Part shown: one piece after another, positions 1-7,579 of the stretch
Numbering within the stretch: position 1 is the stretch's first letter
Layout of the letters: each line of letters opens with the position of its first letter
DNA from: Candidatus Hydrogenedentota bacterium
GTDB taxonomy: Bacteria; Hydrogenedentota; Hydrogenedentia; Hydrogenedentales; CAITNO01
DNA: 22,121 nt
NCBI GenBank assembly: GCA_029554925.1
Contig: JAKPUV010000515.1
Span: 1 to 22,121, forward strand
Direction of reading: 5' to 3'
Notes under the pieces: generated by a model
Seen by the model: only the letters and a program-made list of their open reading frames with translations
Told to the model about the DNA's origin: nothing
Database searches by the model: none
Program-made: the position numbers and the translations under genes

Positions 1-350
1 TCATGCTGGACGAGCACCGCAAGCCGAACCGGGGCCCGCACTCCGCCAGCGCCACGATCATCGAGCTCAAGGACACCGGCGCGGTGGAGTACCGCAACGA
101 CTACTACCTCTACGGCCAGTTCATGAAGTTCATCCCCCGGGGCGCGGTCCGCGTCGAGTCGGACACCCCGGAGGGAAAGCGCCTCTTCTCCAATGTGGCC
201 TTCCGGACGCCCGACGGGAAGATGGTCCTGATCGCCGCCAACGCCGAACGGAACAACGCGGCCTTCTCCGTCCAGTGCGGTGAAAAGGCCTTTGACGCCG
301 CGCTGCCCCCCGGCGCGGTCGCAACCTATGTGTGGACACCGGCCCGCTGA
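1..350 (+). CDS. Glycoside hydrolase family 30-like protein, C-terminal fragment
   Basis: This is the last ~115 residues of a protein that begins before the window; the first two bases complete a codon started upstream. The stretch LDEHRKPNRGPH, then YYLYGQFMKFIPRGAVRV and the closing beta-rich segment (FRTPDGKMVLIAANAERN...VATYVW) match the end of GH30 glucosylceramidase/xylanase-type enzymes, where the TIM barrel is followed by a beta-sandwich whose strands include the 'GHFSKFIRPGA' signature. The catalytic glutamates lie upstream and cannot be seen, so substrate (beta-glucoside, xylan or other) is unknown. The ATG at 3-5 is an internal methionine, not a start. The next gene begins 20 bp after its stop, so the two may be co-transcribed. 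Family assignment is by remembered motif, not a search. Confidence 0.8.
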   Translation, partial: MLDEHRKPNRGPHSASATIIELKDTGAVEYRNDYYLYGQFMKFIPRGAVRVESDTPEGKRLFSNVAFRTPDGKMVLIAANAERNNAAFSVQCGEKAFDAALPPGAVATYVWTPAR

Positions 351-370
351 ACCTTTTCGGGAGCCCTGAG

Positions 371-2992
371 ATGATCCTGCACCCTAAGAAACGCCTTGCC
401 GCCGCGGTGGTGCTCGGCACCGCGGCCTGCGCGGCGGTCCTCGCGGCCGCCAGCCTGGGATCGTTCGTGCGCGCGGACGACACCCCCGCCCCGGCTCCCG
501 GCGCCGAGCGCCTCTATGGGGGCAGCCTGCTGCAGGCAGCCGCCGCGCGGGACCTCTACGCCTCGCTGGCGCTCCTGCGCGCGGGCGCGGCCCTGTATGA
601 AACCGACGAGACGGGACGGACCCCGCTGCTCACCGCCGCCGCCTCGGGCGCCCCCTATCTTCTGGACGCACTCCTCTCCAAGGGGGTGCGGCGCGGGGAC
701 ACGGACGCGGCGGGCAACTCCGCGCTCCATCTGGCCGCCGCCGCGGGGGACATCTACACGGCCCGCCTGCTCAAGCTGCGCGAGTATGACCTCGAGGTCC
801 TCAATCCCAACAACGAGAGCCCGCTCCATCTGGCCGCGTCCGGCGGCCATGTGACGACGGTTCGCGGACTCCTTTCCCTCGGCGCCGACCCCTCGTCCTC
901 CGAGGGTTCCCGTTTCCGCTCGCCCGTCATCGCGGCGCTGGAAAACGGGCAATTCGCGGTGTCCGCCCTGTTCCGCGCCCTGGGAACCGACCTGGGACCG
1001 CTTTTCCATGCGTCCTTCGGGGACATCGGCGCCTTTGAGGAATATGAGAAATTCACCCCCGACAACCTCCAGAAGGTGGACCGCCTTGGCCGCCACGCCA
1101 TCCATGCGGCGGCCGAATCCGGCCAGGTGGAGCTTCTGCGCTGGTTCATCAAGCGTGGGTTCGGCTTCACCGAGTCCAGTCAGGACGGCATCAACCCCGT
1201 CCAAGTGGCCGTCCAACTGGACAACCGGGAGATGCTCACGCTCTTCCTGGAGTCCGGGCTGTCCCCCCTTTACCGCGACTCCACCGCCTACGGAAACACC
1301 CTGCTCAACATGGCGGTCCTCCACGGCAACGCGGGGCTGACCGCCTGGATGCTGGACAAGGGCATTCCGGTCGGCATTTCCAACACGCGGGGGAACACCC
1401 CCCTGCACACCGCCGTGGAGACGGACAACTACGGCATCGCCTCGTTGCTGATCGAGCGCGGCGCGCCCGTCAACACGAAGAACGAGCTCGGCTCCACGCC
1501 GCTGCACCTGGCCGCGGAGAGGGGCTCGACCGCCCTCGCGACCCTGCTGATGGACAGCGGGGGGGACATCGCCTCGCGGGACACCGGCCGGCGGCAGCCA
1601 CTCCATCTTGCGGTGGCCGCGGGGCATCTGGCCCTCGCCCGGTGGTTCATCGAGCGCGGCGCCGACATCCAGTTCGGCGAAAAGCGGGGGTACTCGCCCC
1701 TCCACATCGCCTGTGAAAAGGACAACGAGCCCATGGCCGCCCTCCTGATGGAGAAGGGGGCCGACCTTTCCCTCGGCGATGAGCGGGGTTTCACCCCCCT
1801 GCATGTCGCCGCCGAGGTTCCCTCGCCCAAGTGCCTGGCCCTGCTGATCGCCAAGGGGGCGGACCCCAACGCGCAGGACAAGGAGGGGCGCACGCCCCTG
1901 TGGCCCGCCCTGGAGAACGACCGTCTGGAGCTGGCCCAGGCCCTCGTCAACGCGGGCGCCCGCACCTCCCACGTCACCTCGACCGGCAGAACCGCCATGT
2001 TCCCCGCCGTGCGCGGCAAGTCAGACAAAGCGGCCAAGTGGCTCGTCGCCAACGGGCTCACCGTGGACGCCGCGGACAGCGAGGGCCGCACCGTCCTGCA
2101 CGAGGCGGCGGCCTTCGCGGAAATCGAGACCATCCGCTTCCTCCTCGCCAACGGCGCCCCCGTCAACCCGAAGGACGCGCAGGGCCGGCTGCCCGTGCAC
2201 CTGGCGGCGGAGCGGGGCAACGTGCTCAGCGTAAAGGTGCTGGTGGACGCCGGCGCGGACTTTGAGACGCCGGATGCGTCGGGCCGCCTGCCCATCCACC
2301 ACGCCGCCGCCAAGGGGCACTGGGGCCCCTGTCAGATTTTCATCCTCCGGGGACGGCAGGTGAACCGGCCGGACAGCGCGGGGAACCAGCCCCTGCACCT
2401 GGCCGCGGCCAGCGGGCAGCAGCGCACCGTCAAGCTCCTTCTCGGGCGGGGCGCCGACTTCACGGCGCGCAACGCCGACGGCAAGTCCGCCCTGGACCTG
2501 CTCGAGGACGCCGTGCGCGCCGGACGCAAATCGGTCGGGAGAAGCCCCGCCGAGGCCGCCCTCCAGCAGGGGCGGGAAACGACCCGCCTCTTCCTGCGCG
2601 CGGCGCTGCTGGAGGAGGCGCGCAGCGCCGTGCTGCGCGGCGACGCCGACTTTCTGGCGCGCATTCTGGACGTGATGCCGGAGGCCGCCCGGTCCAAGAC
2701 GCTGGGCCTCACCCCCCTGCATCTCGCCGCGCGCGCCGGGGACCTCTCCTGCCTGAACCTGCTGCTTGCCGGCGCGGCCTCCCCCGACGCCGCCTCCGAC
2801 ACCGTGGACGGAAACGCCCCCCTCCACGAGGCGGCTGCGGCGGGAAAACAGGACGCCGTGATGCGCCTGATCCAGGCCGGCGCCGCCGTCTCGCAGAAGA
2901 ACGCCCACGGGAAGACCCCGGCCGAACTGGCAAGGGAGGCGGGCTTTGCTGAATTGGGCGGGATGCTGGACAAGACAGCATCCCCTTCCTGA
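371..2992 (+). CDS. Secreted large ankyrin-repeat protein
   Basis: About 873 residues, almost all ankyrin repeats. An N-terminal Sec-type signal (basic MILHPKKR, then an Ala/Val/Leu-rich core, ending near FVRADD) points to export. From about residue 45 to the end, ~33-residue units recur roughly twenty times, many with the G-x-TPLHLAA...G....LL..GAD pattern; clear copies include GNTPLHTAVE, GSTPLHLAAERG, GYSPLHIACEK and GFTPLHVAAE. Two degenerate stretches (about residues 195-230 and 705-760) interrupt the array. No enzymatic domain is visible, so it is probably a protein-binding scaffold in the periplasm or outside the cell; the partner is unknown. I chose ATG 371 rather than an upstream in-frame ATG at 332 because 332 lies inside the preceding gene and would bury the signal peptide. 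The ribosome-binding site is weak. Confidence 0.85.
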   Translation: MILHPKKRLAAAVVLGTAACAAVLAAASLGSFVRADDTPAPAPGAERLYGGSLLQAAAARDLYASLALLRAGAALYETDETGRTPLLTAAASGAPYLLDALLSKGVRRGDTDAAGNSALHLAAAAGDIYTARLLKLREYDLEVLNPNNESPLHLAASGGHVTTVRGLLSLGADPSSSEGSRFRSPVIAALENGQFAVSALFRALGTDLGPLFHASFGDIGAFEEYEKFTPDNLQKVDRLGRHAIHAAAESGQVELLRWFIKRGFGFTESSQDGINPVQVAVQLDNREMLTLFLESGLSPLYRDSTAYGNTLLNMAVLHGNAGLTAWMLDKGIPVGISNTRGNTPLHTAVETDNYGIASLLIERGAPVNTKNELGSTPLHLAAERGSTALATLLMDSGGDIASRDTGRRQPLHLAVAAGHLALARWFIERGADIQFGEKRGYSPLHIACEKDNEPMAALLMEKGADLSLGDERGFTPLHVAAEVPSPKCLALLIAKGADPNAQDKEGRTPLWPALENDRLELAQALVNAGARTSHVTSTGRTAMFPAVRGKSDKAAKWLVANGLTVDAADSEGRTVLHEAAAFAEIETIRFLLANGAPVNPKDAQGRLPVHLAAERGNVLSVKVLVDAGADFETPDASGRLPIHHAAAKGHWGPCQIFILRGRQVNRPDSAGNQPLHLAAASGQQRTVKLLLGRGADFTARNADGKSALDLLEDAVRAGRKSVGRSPAEAALQQGRETTRLFLRAALLEEARSAVLRGDADFLARILDVMPEAARSKTLGLTPLHLAARAGDLSCLNLLLAGAASPDAASDTVDGNAPLHEAAAAGKQDAVMRLIQAGAAVSQKNAHGKTPAELAREAGFAELGGMLDKTASPS

Positions 2993-3000
2993 GCGGGCTT

Positions 3001-3041
3001 TAAAGGAAGGGAGGGCGGCGGCCTTCCGGCACACCGCCCTC
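3001..3041 (-). terminator. Hairpin plus pyrimidine tract ending the minus-strand transcript
   Basis: Read on the minus strand, GAGGGCGG and CCGCCCTC (8 bp, perfect) enclose a 15-nt loop and are followed by CCTTCCTTTA, a weak U-rich tail. It would end the candidate small RNA transcribed from 3179. On the plus strand the same stem could stall ankyrin-gene transcription but has no T-tract there. Confidence 0.5.
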
Positions 3042-3179
3042 TGCTGCGGGTGGTGTCTGGATCCGGGGGCGCGGCCATTGCAGCCGTCGCCTGGCCGGAT
3101 CATATGCCGGGACCCCCGGGCTGTTAGGGGCTACCCCGGCCACCACACTGGGCTGAAGTGTGGCCTCGTCTCAAACACC
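3001..3179 (-). ncRNA. Candidate structured small RNA, about 180 nt, family unknown
   Basis: Downstream of a strong minus-strand promoter lies a non-coding stretch with extensive pairing. The predicted 5' end GGTGTTTG (3179-3172) pairs over 8 bp (one G-U) with CAGACACC (3059-3052), closing the molecule. Inside are a perfect 7-bp hairpin CCACACT/AGTGTGG (3163-3143), a GGGG-TAG-CCCC mini-hairpin, and a long hairpin GATCCGG/CCGGATC (3101-3060) with further inner stems (GGCG/CGCC and CGGC/GCCG). A last hairpin with a pyrimidine tail (3041-3001) would terminate it. Size and the closed-end layout are reminiscent of 6S-like regulatory RNAs, but I recognise no family: the SRP GGAAGGAAGCA loop, the tmRNA and the RNase P signatures are absent. 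No convincing ORF with a ribosome-binding site lies within it. Confidence 0.6.
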
Positions 3180-3185
3180 GGCGTC

Positions 3186-3215
3186 AGAATACCACAACAT
3201 ATAGTGCGTTGTCAA
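3186..3215 (-). promoter_or_regulatory. Strong sigma70-type promoter of the small RNA
   Basis: On the minus strand TTGACA (3215-3210), an 18-bp spacer and TATTCT (3191-3186). Start of transcription is predicted near 3179, exactly where the closing stem of the RNA begins. The two boxes and the spacer are the same as in the tRNA promoter at 8667-8696. Confidence 0.75.
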
Positions 3216-3362
3216 GTGTTTTCTTCTTACGTTTTTCCGGGTTTTTCCCTTAATTTGTGGCCCGTGAGAAAGAAGCACAATATTTAGTGCCCTGCCGGAC
3301 CGGGCATGGATTCCCCCCCTTCCATATCTTGTGTTAGAACCCTTACAGCGAACGGGGCCAGC
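3216..3362. other. AT-rich intergenic stretch upstream of the small RNA promoter
   Basis: No gene is visible between the small RNA promoter and the stop of the UroD-like gene. On the minus strand the 45 bp just upstream of the -35 box is rich in A-tracts (GGGAAAAAC, GGAAAAAC, AAGAAAAC), like an UP element of strong stable-RNA promoters. An imperfect palindrome GCACAATATTTAGTGC lies at about 3275-3290. No clear terminator for the UroD-like gene was found. Confidence 0.4.
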
Positions 3363-4388
3363 TCAGGCGACACCGTCGGAGGTGAGGCGGTCCCAGGCGG
3401 CGAAGACTTCGCGCACGTTCTCCGGGCGCGCCCCCGCGCCGAATTCGCACTGGGCAATGCAGCCGCCGTCCCGCCAGAGGTGACGGTGCGCCTCGCCGAC
3501 GGCGGCGGCCACCCCGGAGGGGGAGGCCGTGGGCAGGATGTGCTGCCGGTCAATCTCGCCCCAGAAGGTGATCTTTCCGGCGAACGGCGCGAGATTCTCA
3601 ACGCCCATGCAGAATATCTGGCTGTTGACGGCGTCCACACCCAGCTCCACGAGGTCGGGGAAAATGTCGAGCGTGTGGCCGTCGGAATGCATGAAAATCT
3701 TCTTGCCCGCGCCGTGGGCGATCTGGACGTAGTCCCGGTACATGGGCTTGAAGAGTTCGCGCCAGAGCGCGGGGTCGATAAGAAGCGCCTGCTGCGAGCC
3801 CCAGTCGTCCATAAACATGAGGGCGTCCACATTGGTGCGCGCCCACAGGTCCAGCAGCCCGCAGTAGAAGCGGTGCATTTCCCCGAGAAAGTCCCCGAAG
3901 CCGTCGGGCCGCAGGAGCAGGTCCATGAAGAGGTCGGCGGTGCCCCGGATGAACTGGAGCTGCTCAAACGGCCTGGGACAGCACCCCGCCAGGACAAAGG
4001 CCTCCGTGCCCTCGCAGAACCGGTTGACCTGGTCCGCGTCCACCGTCATCCATTCCACGGGAATGTGCACCTTTCCAGCGTCCGCCTTCCAGTCGCGGAC
4101 GAGGGGCTCCTTGACCTCGCCAATGACCCCGCGCTGGATGTTGACGAAGGAGCAGCCCCAGTCGTCCACAGAAATCCCGGGCTCCGCGGGGTCGCCGTTA
4201 CCGGGGCCGTTTTCGCGGAGGAATCCCGGGCATCCGGTGATGTCGGGGGGGAAATCGCGCAGGATGTCCGCGACCGCCTGGCGGTGGTGGATCTCCGCCC
4301 AGGGCAGGGTCCACATTTGGCGCGCTGCGCGCGCGGGCCGGCGGCACTCAAGGGTCTGGCGGACGAGGTCGCGGGGGGATGCGGGCAT
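3363..4388 (-). CDS. UroD/CIMS-superfamily protein (uroporphyrinogen decarboxylase-like)
   Basis: 341 residues with the (beta/alpha)8 layout of the uroporphyrinogen decarboxylase/cobamide methyltransferase superfamily. Visible signatures are MFMDDWGSQQALLIDPALWRE (near residues 191-211), and KKIFMHSDGHTLDIFPDLVELGVDAVN (near 229-255), the strand that carries the zinc or substrate site in MtaA/MtbA-type methyltransferases. Here the usual 'HSCG' reads HSDG, so the methyltransferase zinc Cys is missing at that place. No haem genes are nearby, so true haem synthesis is unlikely; a methyl- or carboxyl-transfer role on an unknown substrate is possible. ATG 4388 is chosen because GGAG sits about 10 nt upstream; a GTG at 4418 overlapping the acylphosphatase stop is the alternative. 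It is the last gene of a three-gene minus-strand operon. Confidence 0.8.
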   Translation of the reverse strand: MPASPRDLVRQTLECRRPARAARQMWTLPWAEIHHRQAVADILRDFPPDITGCPGFLRENGPGNGDPAEPGISVDDWGCSFVNIQRGVIGEVKEPLVRDWKADAGKVHIPVEWMTVDADQVNRFCEGTEAFVLAGCCPRPFEQLQFIRGTADLFMDLLLRPDGFGDFLGEMHRFYCGLLDLWARTNVDALMFMDDWGSQQALLIDPALWRELFKPMYRDYVQIAHGAGKKIFMHSDGHTLDIFPDLVELGVDAVNSQIFCMGVENLAPFAGKITFWGEIDRQHILPTASPSGVAAAVGEAHRHLWRDGGCIAQCEFGAGARPENVREVFAAWDRLTSDGVA

Positions 4389-4414
4389 GCTCTCTTCTCT
4401 CCGGGGGCGGGCGT

Positions 4415-4690
4415 TCACCCGCGAATTTGAAATCCCTTTTCACCGGACGGCGCCCCGTCCTCCCAGGACTCCTCAACCCGGTCCACGCGGGCGAGCCGGG
4501 GCCCAAGCGCGCACCAGTCGCGCATTTCGGCCAGAGCCACCGCGGGCCCCTCGAACAGGGCCTCCACCCCGCCGCCCGGGAGGTTGCGAACCCATCCGGC
4601 GAGGCCGAGCCGCCGGGCCTCCTCGGCGGCGGCCCAACGGTAGCCGACGCCCTGCACCCTTCCGGACACGCGGACGCGCAGGCGCTGCAT
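4415..4690 (-). CDS. acyP: Acylphosphatase
   Basis: 91 residues, the usual size. The N-terminal phosphate-binding loop RVSGRVQGVGYRW contains the catalytic Arg (residue 18), and GLAGWVRNLPGGGVEALFEG supplies the catalytic Asn (residue 36); both are intact. It hydrolyses acyl phosphates such as acetyl phosphate or 1,3-bisphosphoglycerate in the cytosol. The start ATG overlaps the stop of the HEAT-repeat gene (TGATG), so translation is probably coupled. The family call is firm; why it sits in this operon is not apparent. Confidence 0.93.
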   Translation of the reverse strand: MQRLRVRVSGRVQGVGYRWAAAEEARRLGLAGWVRNLPGGGVEALFEGPAVALAEMRDWCALGPRLARVDRVEESWEDGAPSGEKGFQIRG

Positions 4691-6030
4691 CACATCTCCT
4701 CGCGCATCTCCAGCAGGCGGGCGCGGTAGGCGGGCAGGGCCAGGGCGATGGACGCCTGGCAGGCCGCGTGGGAAAGCTCCTTGTCCACATTCTCGATGCT
4801 GGGCTGGAGCAGGGGGATGATGCGGGCGGACCCGAGTTCGACCACCAGCTCAAAGACTCTCATTTTCGCGGGCATGCTCTCCGAACGGAGCAGGTCCTGG
4901 AAGACGGTGAGGGCGGTGGGGTCGCCCGAGGCCAGAAGCGCGGCGGCGATCTCGGCCCGGTAGATCAGGTTGTTGTCCGTGGGGTCCTCGCGGCGGGCGA
5001 GCCGGGCGCGGAGGAACTGGGTGGCGTCCCAGTCGCCCTCCCTGGCGAGCACGAGGGCGATCTTCGGCGAAAGGGTGGGATAGTCCGAGAAAATCCGTTT
5101 GAGCTCCTCGGTCTTCGTGGGGTCGTTGAGGGCGTGCAGCACCATGACAACGCGGAGGCGCACCTTGCCCTCGGTCTGGGAGAGCAGGTTGAGCATCTCC
5201 TGCCGCACGTCGTCGCCGCCGAGGCGCGCGAGGGCGAACACGGCAGCCTCGCCCTTGACGTCACTGGGCTCCTGGACCATGCTGACCAGGCGGGAGATGA
5301 TCTCGCGCTGGCCCATGCGCGCGAGGGCGCGCGCGGCGGGCGTGGACAGCTCGATGGCGCGGTCCGCGAACATGGGCTTGAGCAGCGGGATGAGGTCGGT
5401 GAACCCGCCGACGCCGGTGAGCGAGGCGGAAAGGGCGCGCGCGTCGCGGTTGCCGCTCTCCAGGCCCTGCCGCACGAGGGATTCGGAGAAGCTCTCCCCG
5501 ATGAGATAGAGCCCCCTGGAGGCCTCCAGCTGCGTCTGGAGGTCGTTCGACTCGACAAGCTGCTTGAGGTAGTTGGTCGCGTCGCCGTCGTTGGAAAGGG
5601 CGAGCAGCACGGCGGCGTCCATCTTCATCTCCTGGTCGTCGCTGCTCTCGCCGTAGATTTCCCGCGCGCGGGAGAAGGCCCGGTCCACCACCCGCTGCTG
5701 CTCGGCCCGCAGCATCTGGACCTCCTCCGGATTGAAGCGGCTGCCCTCCACCTTGCCGCCCTGGACCTGCACCTCCTCCACCGTGTCCAGCAGGTAGGGG
5801 ATTTCCCCCTGCTTCTGGGTGAGCACGGTGAGGGTGGTGTCCGTGGCCGAAACGACCTTGAGGTTCGCGTCCTTCGCGCCGGAGTCCTTCAGGACGACCG
5901 TGACCAGGGTGTCCGTGCCGGCCAGTTCGCGCAGGGTCACCGGGCGGTCCGCCCCTGTGATCTTGACCTCCGCAGCCCACGCCAGACCGGCCGCCAACAC
6001 GAGCACCGCCACTGCCACCGCATGTCTCAT
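4690..6030 (-). CDS. Secreted HEAT-repeat protein
   Basis: 446 residues. It starts with a clear Sec signal (MRHAVAVAVLVLAAGLAWA, cleavage expected before AEVK). Residues ~20-80 look beta-rich (VTLRELAGTDTLVTVVLKD...) and may form a small barrel. From ~90 to the end it is helical, with repeating ~30-residue units such as LIPLLKPMFADRAIELSTPAARALARMGQ and VKGEAAVFALARLGGDDVRQ, typical of HEAT/PBS-lyase-like repeats. No catalytic motif is seen; a periplasmic scaffold role is inferred. ATG 6030 is preferred because AAGGAA lies 7 nt upstream and the signal peptide starts there; the frame stays open far upstream into the GH4 gene, but that extension is a shadow. First gene of the operon with acylphosphatase and the UroD-like protein. 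Confidence 0.8.
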   Translation of the reverse strand: MRHAVAVAVLVLAAGLAWAAEVKITGADRPVTLRELAGTDTLVTVVLKDSGAKDANLKVVSATDTTLTVLTQKQGEIPYLLDTVEEVQVQGGKVEGSRFNPEEVQMLRAEQQRVVDRAFSRAREIYGESSDDQEMKMDAAVLLALSNDGDATNYLKQLVESNDLQTQLEASRGLYLIGESFSESLVRQGLESGNRDARALSASLTGVGGFTDLIPLLKPMFADRAIELSTPAARALARMGQREIISRLVSMVQEPSDVKGEAAVFALARLGGDDVRQEMLNLLSQTEGKVRLRVVMVLHALNDPTKTEELKRIFSDYPTLSPKIALVLAREGDWDATQFLRARLARREDPTDNNLIYRAEIAAALLASGDPTALTVFQDLLRSESMPAKMRVFELVVELGSARIIPLLQPSIENVDKELSHAACQASIALALPAYRARLLEMREEM

Positions 6031-6046
6031 CGCTTGATTCCTTCTT

Positions 6047-6065
6047 GCCCCGCGCTGGGCGGGGC
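6047..6065 (-). repeat. GC hairpin in the HEAT-operon leader
   Basis: GCCCCGC and GCGGGGC (7 bp, perfect) around a 5-nt loop, in the leader between the predicted promoter and the ribosome-binding site of the HEAT-repeat gene. It has no T-tract, so it could be an mRNA 5' stabiliser or a translation modulator rather than a terminator. Confidence 0.4.
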
Positions 6066-6106
6066 CCTCTTTTCCGCGGGCCACGGCGCGCGCCGGACCC
6101 GCGCCT

Positions 6107-6136
6107 ATTTTACGGCTTCGCCGCGCCCCTTTCCAA
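6107..6136 (-). promoter_or_regulatory. Promoter of the HEAT-acyP-UroD operon
   Basis: On the minus strand TTGGAA (6136-6131), 18 bp, TAAAAT (6112-6107). Predicted start near 6100 gives a leader of about 70 nt. It lies in the 125-bp gap after the GH4 stop, so this operon need not depend on GH4 transcription. Confidence 0.6.
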
Positions 6137-6155
6137 ACCCCGCCCCAAGGCCCCC

Positions 6156-7403
6156 TCAGTGGAGGTTGATGTTCTCCAGGCTGGCGGCCTTTTCGAGGTA
6201 CTTCCGGGCGCGGGTGATGGAGTCCACGAAGGGGTTCACCGCCATCGCCTGGAGGGCCAGGTCGAAGGAGCGCTGCCGGTGGGCCTCGATGGTCAAGCGG
6301 TCGCTCTCCTTGATGGACCAGAAGACCCCCTTGAGGAACCGGGGGAGGAGGCCGACCTTGTGCGCCTTGACCCCCTTCCGGTTCACGGACACGGGAATCT
6401 CCACGCTGCTCTCGTCGCTGAGGTCCTTGATGGACCCCTGGTTCAGCACGCAAGCCACCGTGGTGAGCGGCGCGTGCCCCTCGAACCCCTGGATGAGGGG
6501 GATGATGCTGTCCGAGTACCACGAGGCGTCCCGCTGGCGCGTCAGCTCGGGGATCATGTCCAGGTGCGGGTCCTCGTACATGCGTAGAATCTGCTGCTCC
6601 GCCTCGTACAGGACCTCGGCGCGGAACCGCGTGCAGTGCTGCTGCTTGCGCACCACGTCGGCGCGGTGGAAGTACATGCCCGTGACCCGCGTGGGGATCA
6701 TGTGGAAAAGCTCGATGAGGTCGTAGTCCAGCCCCTCCTCCTCCCGGCTTTCCAGCAGCTCCAGGAGCTGCGCCATCCGGCTGCGGCCGCCCATCTTCAC
6801 GTCCTGTATCCAGCCGAGGTGGTAGAGCCCGACATAGTCCATTGTGAGCTGCGAGGGGTCCGCGCCGAGGATGCCGGCGATCTTCTGCGTGTAGGTGCGG
6901 TGGGTGTCGCACACGCCGACCACGGTGAGCTTGGTCAGCACGGACAGGGCCTCCACGAGGATGCCCATGGGGTTGCCCAGGTTGATGAACACCGCGCCGG
7001 GCGAGGTCCGCTCGACGGTCCGGGCCAGTTCTAGGACCACGGGCAGGGTGCGCAGGGCGTTGATGATCGCGCCGGGCCCCAGCTGCTCGTCGCCCATGAG
7101 ATTGAACTGCGGCGGCAGCATCTCGTCGCGCAGGCGGGCCTTCATGCCGCCGACGCGCACCTGGTTGATGACGTAGCGGGCCCCCGCGACAGCCTCCACC
7201 ACCTCGGTTTCGGCCTTGATCTTCAGGGGGAACCCGCTCTTGGCCGCAATCCGCTCGCAGAAGGCGCGGACCACCTCCAGCTTGCGGCCGGGCCGCCCGT
7301 GGAGCACGATCTCCCGCACGTTGAGGTTGTTCTTGATGACCGAGGAAACGAACTCGGGAACGTAGACGCTGCTGCCCCCAAGGATCGTGATGCGGTCAAT
7401 CAT
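6156..7403 (-). CDS. Glycoside hydrolase family 4 protein (alpha-galactosidase/6-phospho-glucosidase type)
   Basis: 415 residues. GH4 enzymes cleave glycosides by an NAD- and divalent-metal-dependent redox mechanism. Visible here are the N-terminal Rossmann start ITILGGSSVYVPEF, the NQVRVGGMKARLRDE segment that follows the family 'RVGG...R..DE' pattern, INLGNPMGI (the 'NP' nucleotide/substrate loop, Asn144), and the two metal ligands: Cys165 in VGVCDTHRTY and His195 in VGLYHLGW. The usual 'GQET.GPGG' loop reads MGDEQLGPGAI, a deviation that may alter specificity. Substrate (alpha- or beta-linked, phosphorylated or not) cannot be told. The ATG at 7403 has GGAGG 7 nt upstream. Confident for the family, not for the reaction. 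Confidence 0.88.
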   Translation of the reverse strand: MIDRITILGGSSVYVPEFVSSVIKNNLNVREIVLHGRPGRKLEVVRAFCERIAAKSGFPLKIKAETEVVEAVAGARYVINQVRVGGMKARLRDEMLPPQFNLMGDEQLGPGAIINALRTLPVVLELARTVERTSPGAVFINLGNPMGILVEALSVLTKLTVVGVCDTHRTYTQKIAGILGADPSQLTMDYVGLYHLGWIQDVKMGGRSRMAQLLELLESREEEGLDYDLIELFHMIPTRVTGMYFHRADVVRKQQHCTRFRAEVLYEAEQQILRMYEDPHLDMIPELTRQRDASWYSDSIIPLIQGFEGHAPLTTVACVLNQGSIKDLSDESSVEIPVSVNRKGVKAHKVGLLPRFLKGVFWSIKESDRLTIEAHRQRSFDLALQAMAVNPFVDSITRARKYLEKAASLENINLH

Positions 7404-7454
7404 GCCGCCCCTCCCCGTCTCAGCCCCGGGCGTCTCCGCAGCGTTTCAAACCGC

Positions 7455-7484
7455 ATCATACCGCGTCCCTGTTTCTCGTGGCCC
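7455..7484 (-). promoter_or_regulatory. Possible weak promoter of the GH4 gene
   Basis: On the minus strand TATGAT (7460-7455) lies 18 bp from GGGCCA, a poor -35 box. The -10 box sits between inverted copies of GCGTTTCA (7441-7448) and TGAAACGC (7496-7503), which might be a regulator site. Low support. Confidence 0.3.
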
Positions 7485-7579
7485 GCCGGCCGGGCTGAAA
7501 CGCTCCCTTGCGCGCCCGTCCGGCCCTCTGAAACTAACGGTTGCCGGTGCCTGATGTCAAGCCGGACACGGACCGCATT

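Noticed and set aside
326..1972. Long open frames antisense to the ankyrin gene (also 2021-3103)
   Set aside because: No domain, no ribosome-binding site and Arg/Gly/Pro-rich; expected third-position shadows in GC-rich DNA.
3001..3045. SRP-like CCGGAAGG in the terminal hairpin of the small RNA
   Set aside because: The conserved GGAAGGAAGCA loop and domain IV layout are absent; the match is only eight bases in a GC-rich loop.
6031..6912. N-terminal extension of the HEAT-repeat frame into the GH4 gene
   Set aside because: Low-complexity translation, no start signal; a clear signal peptide and ribosome-binding site begin at 6030.
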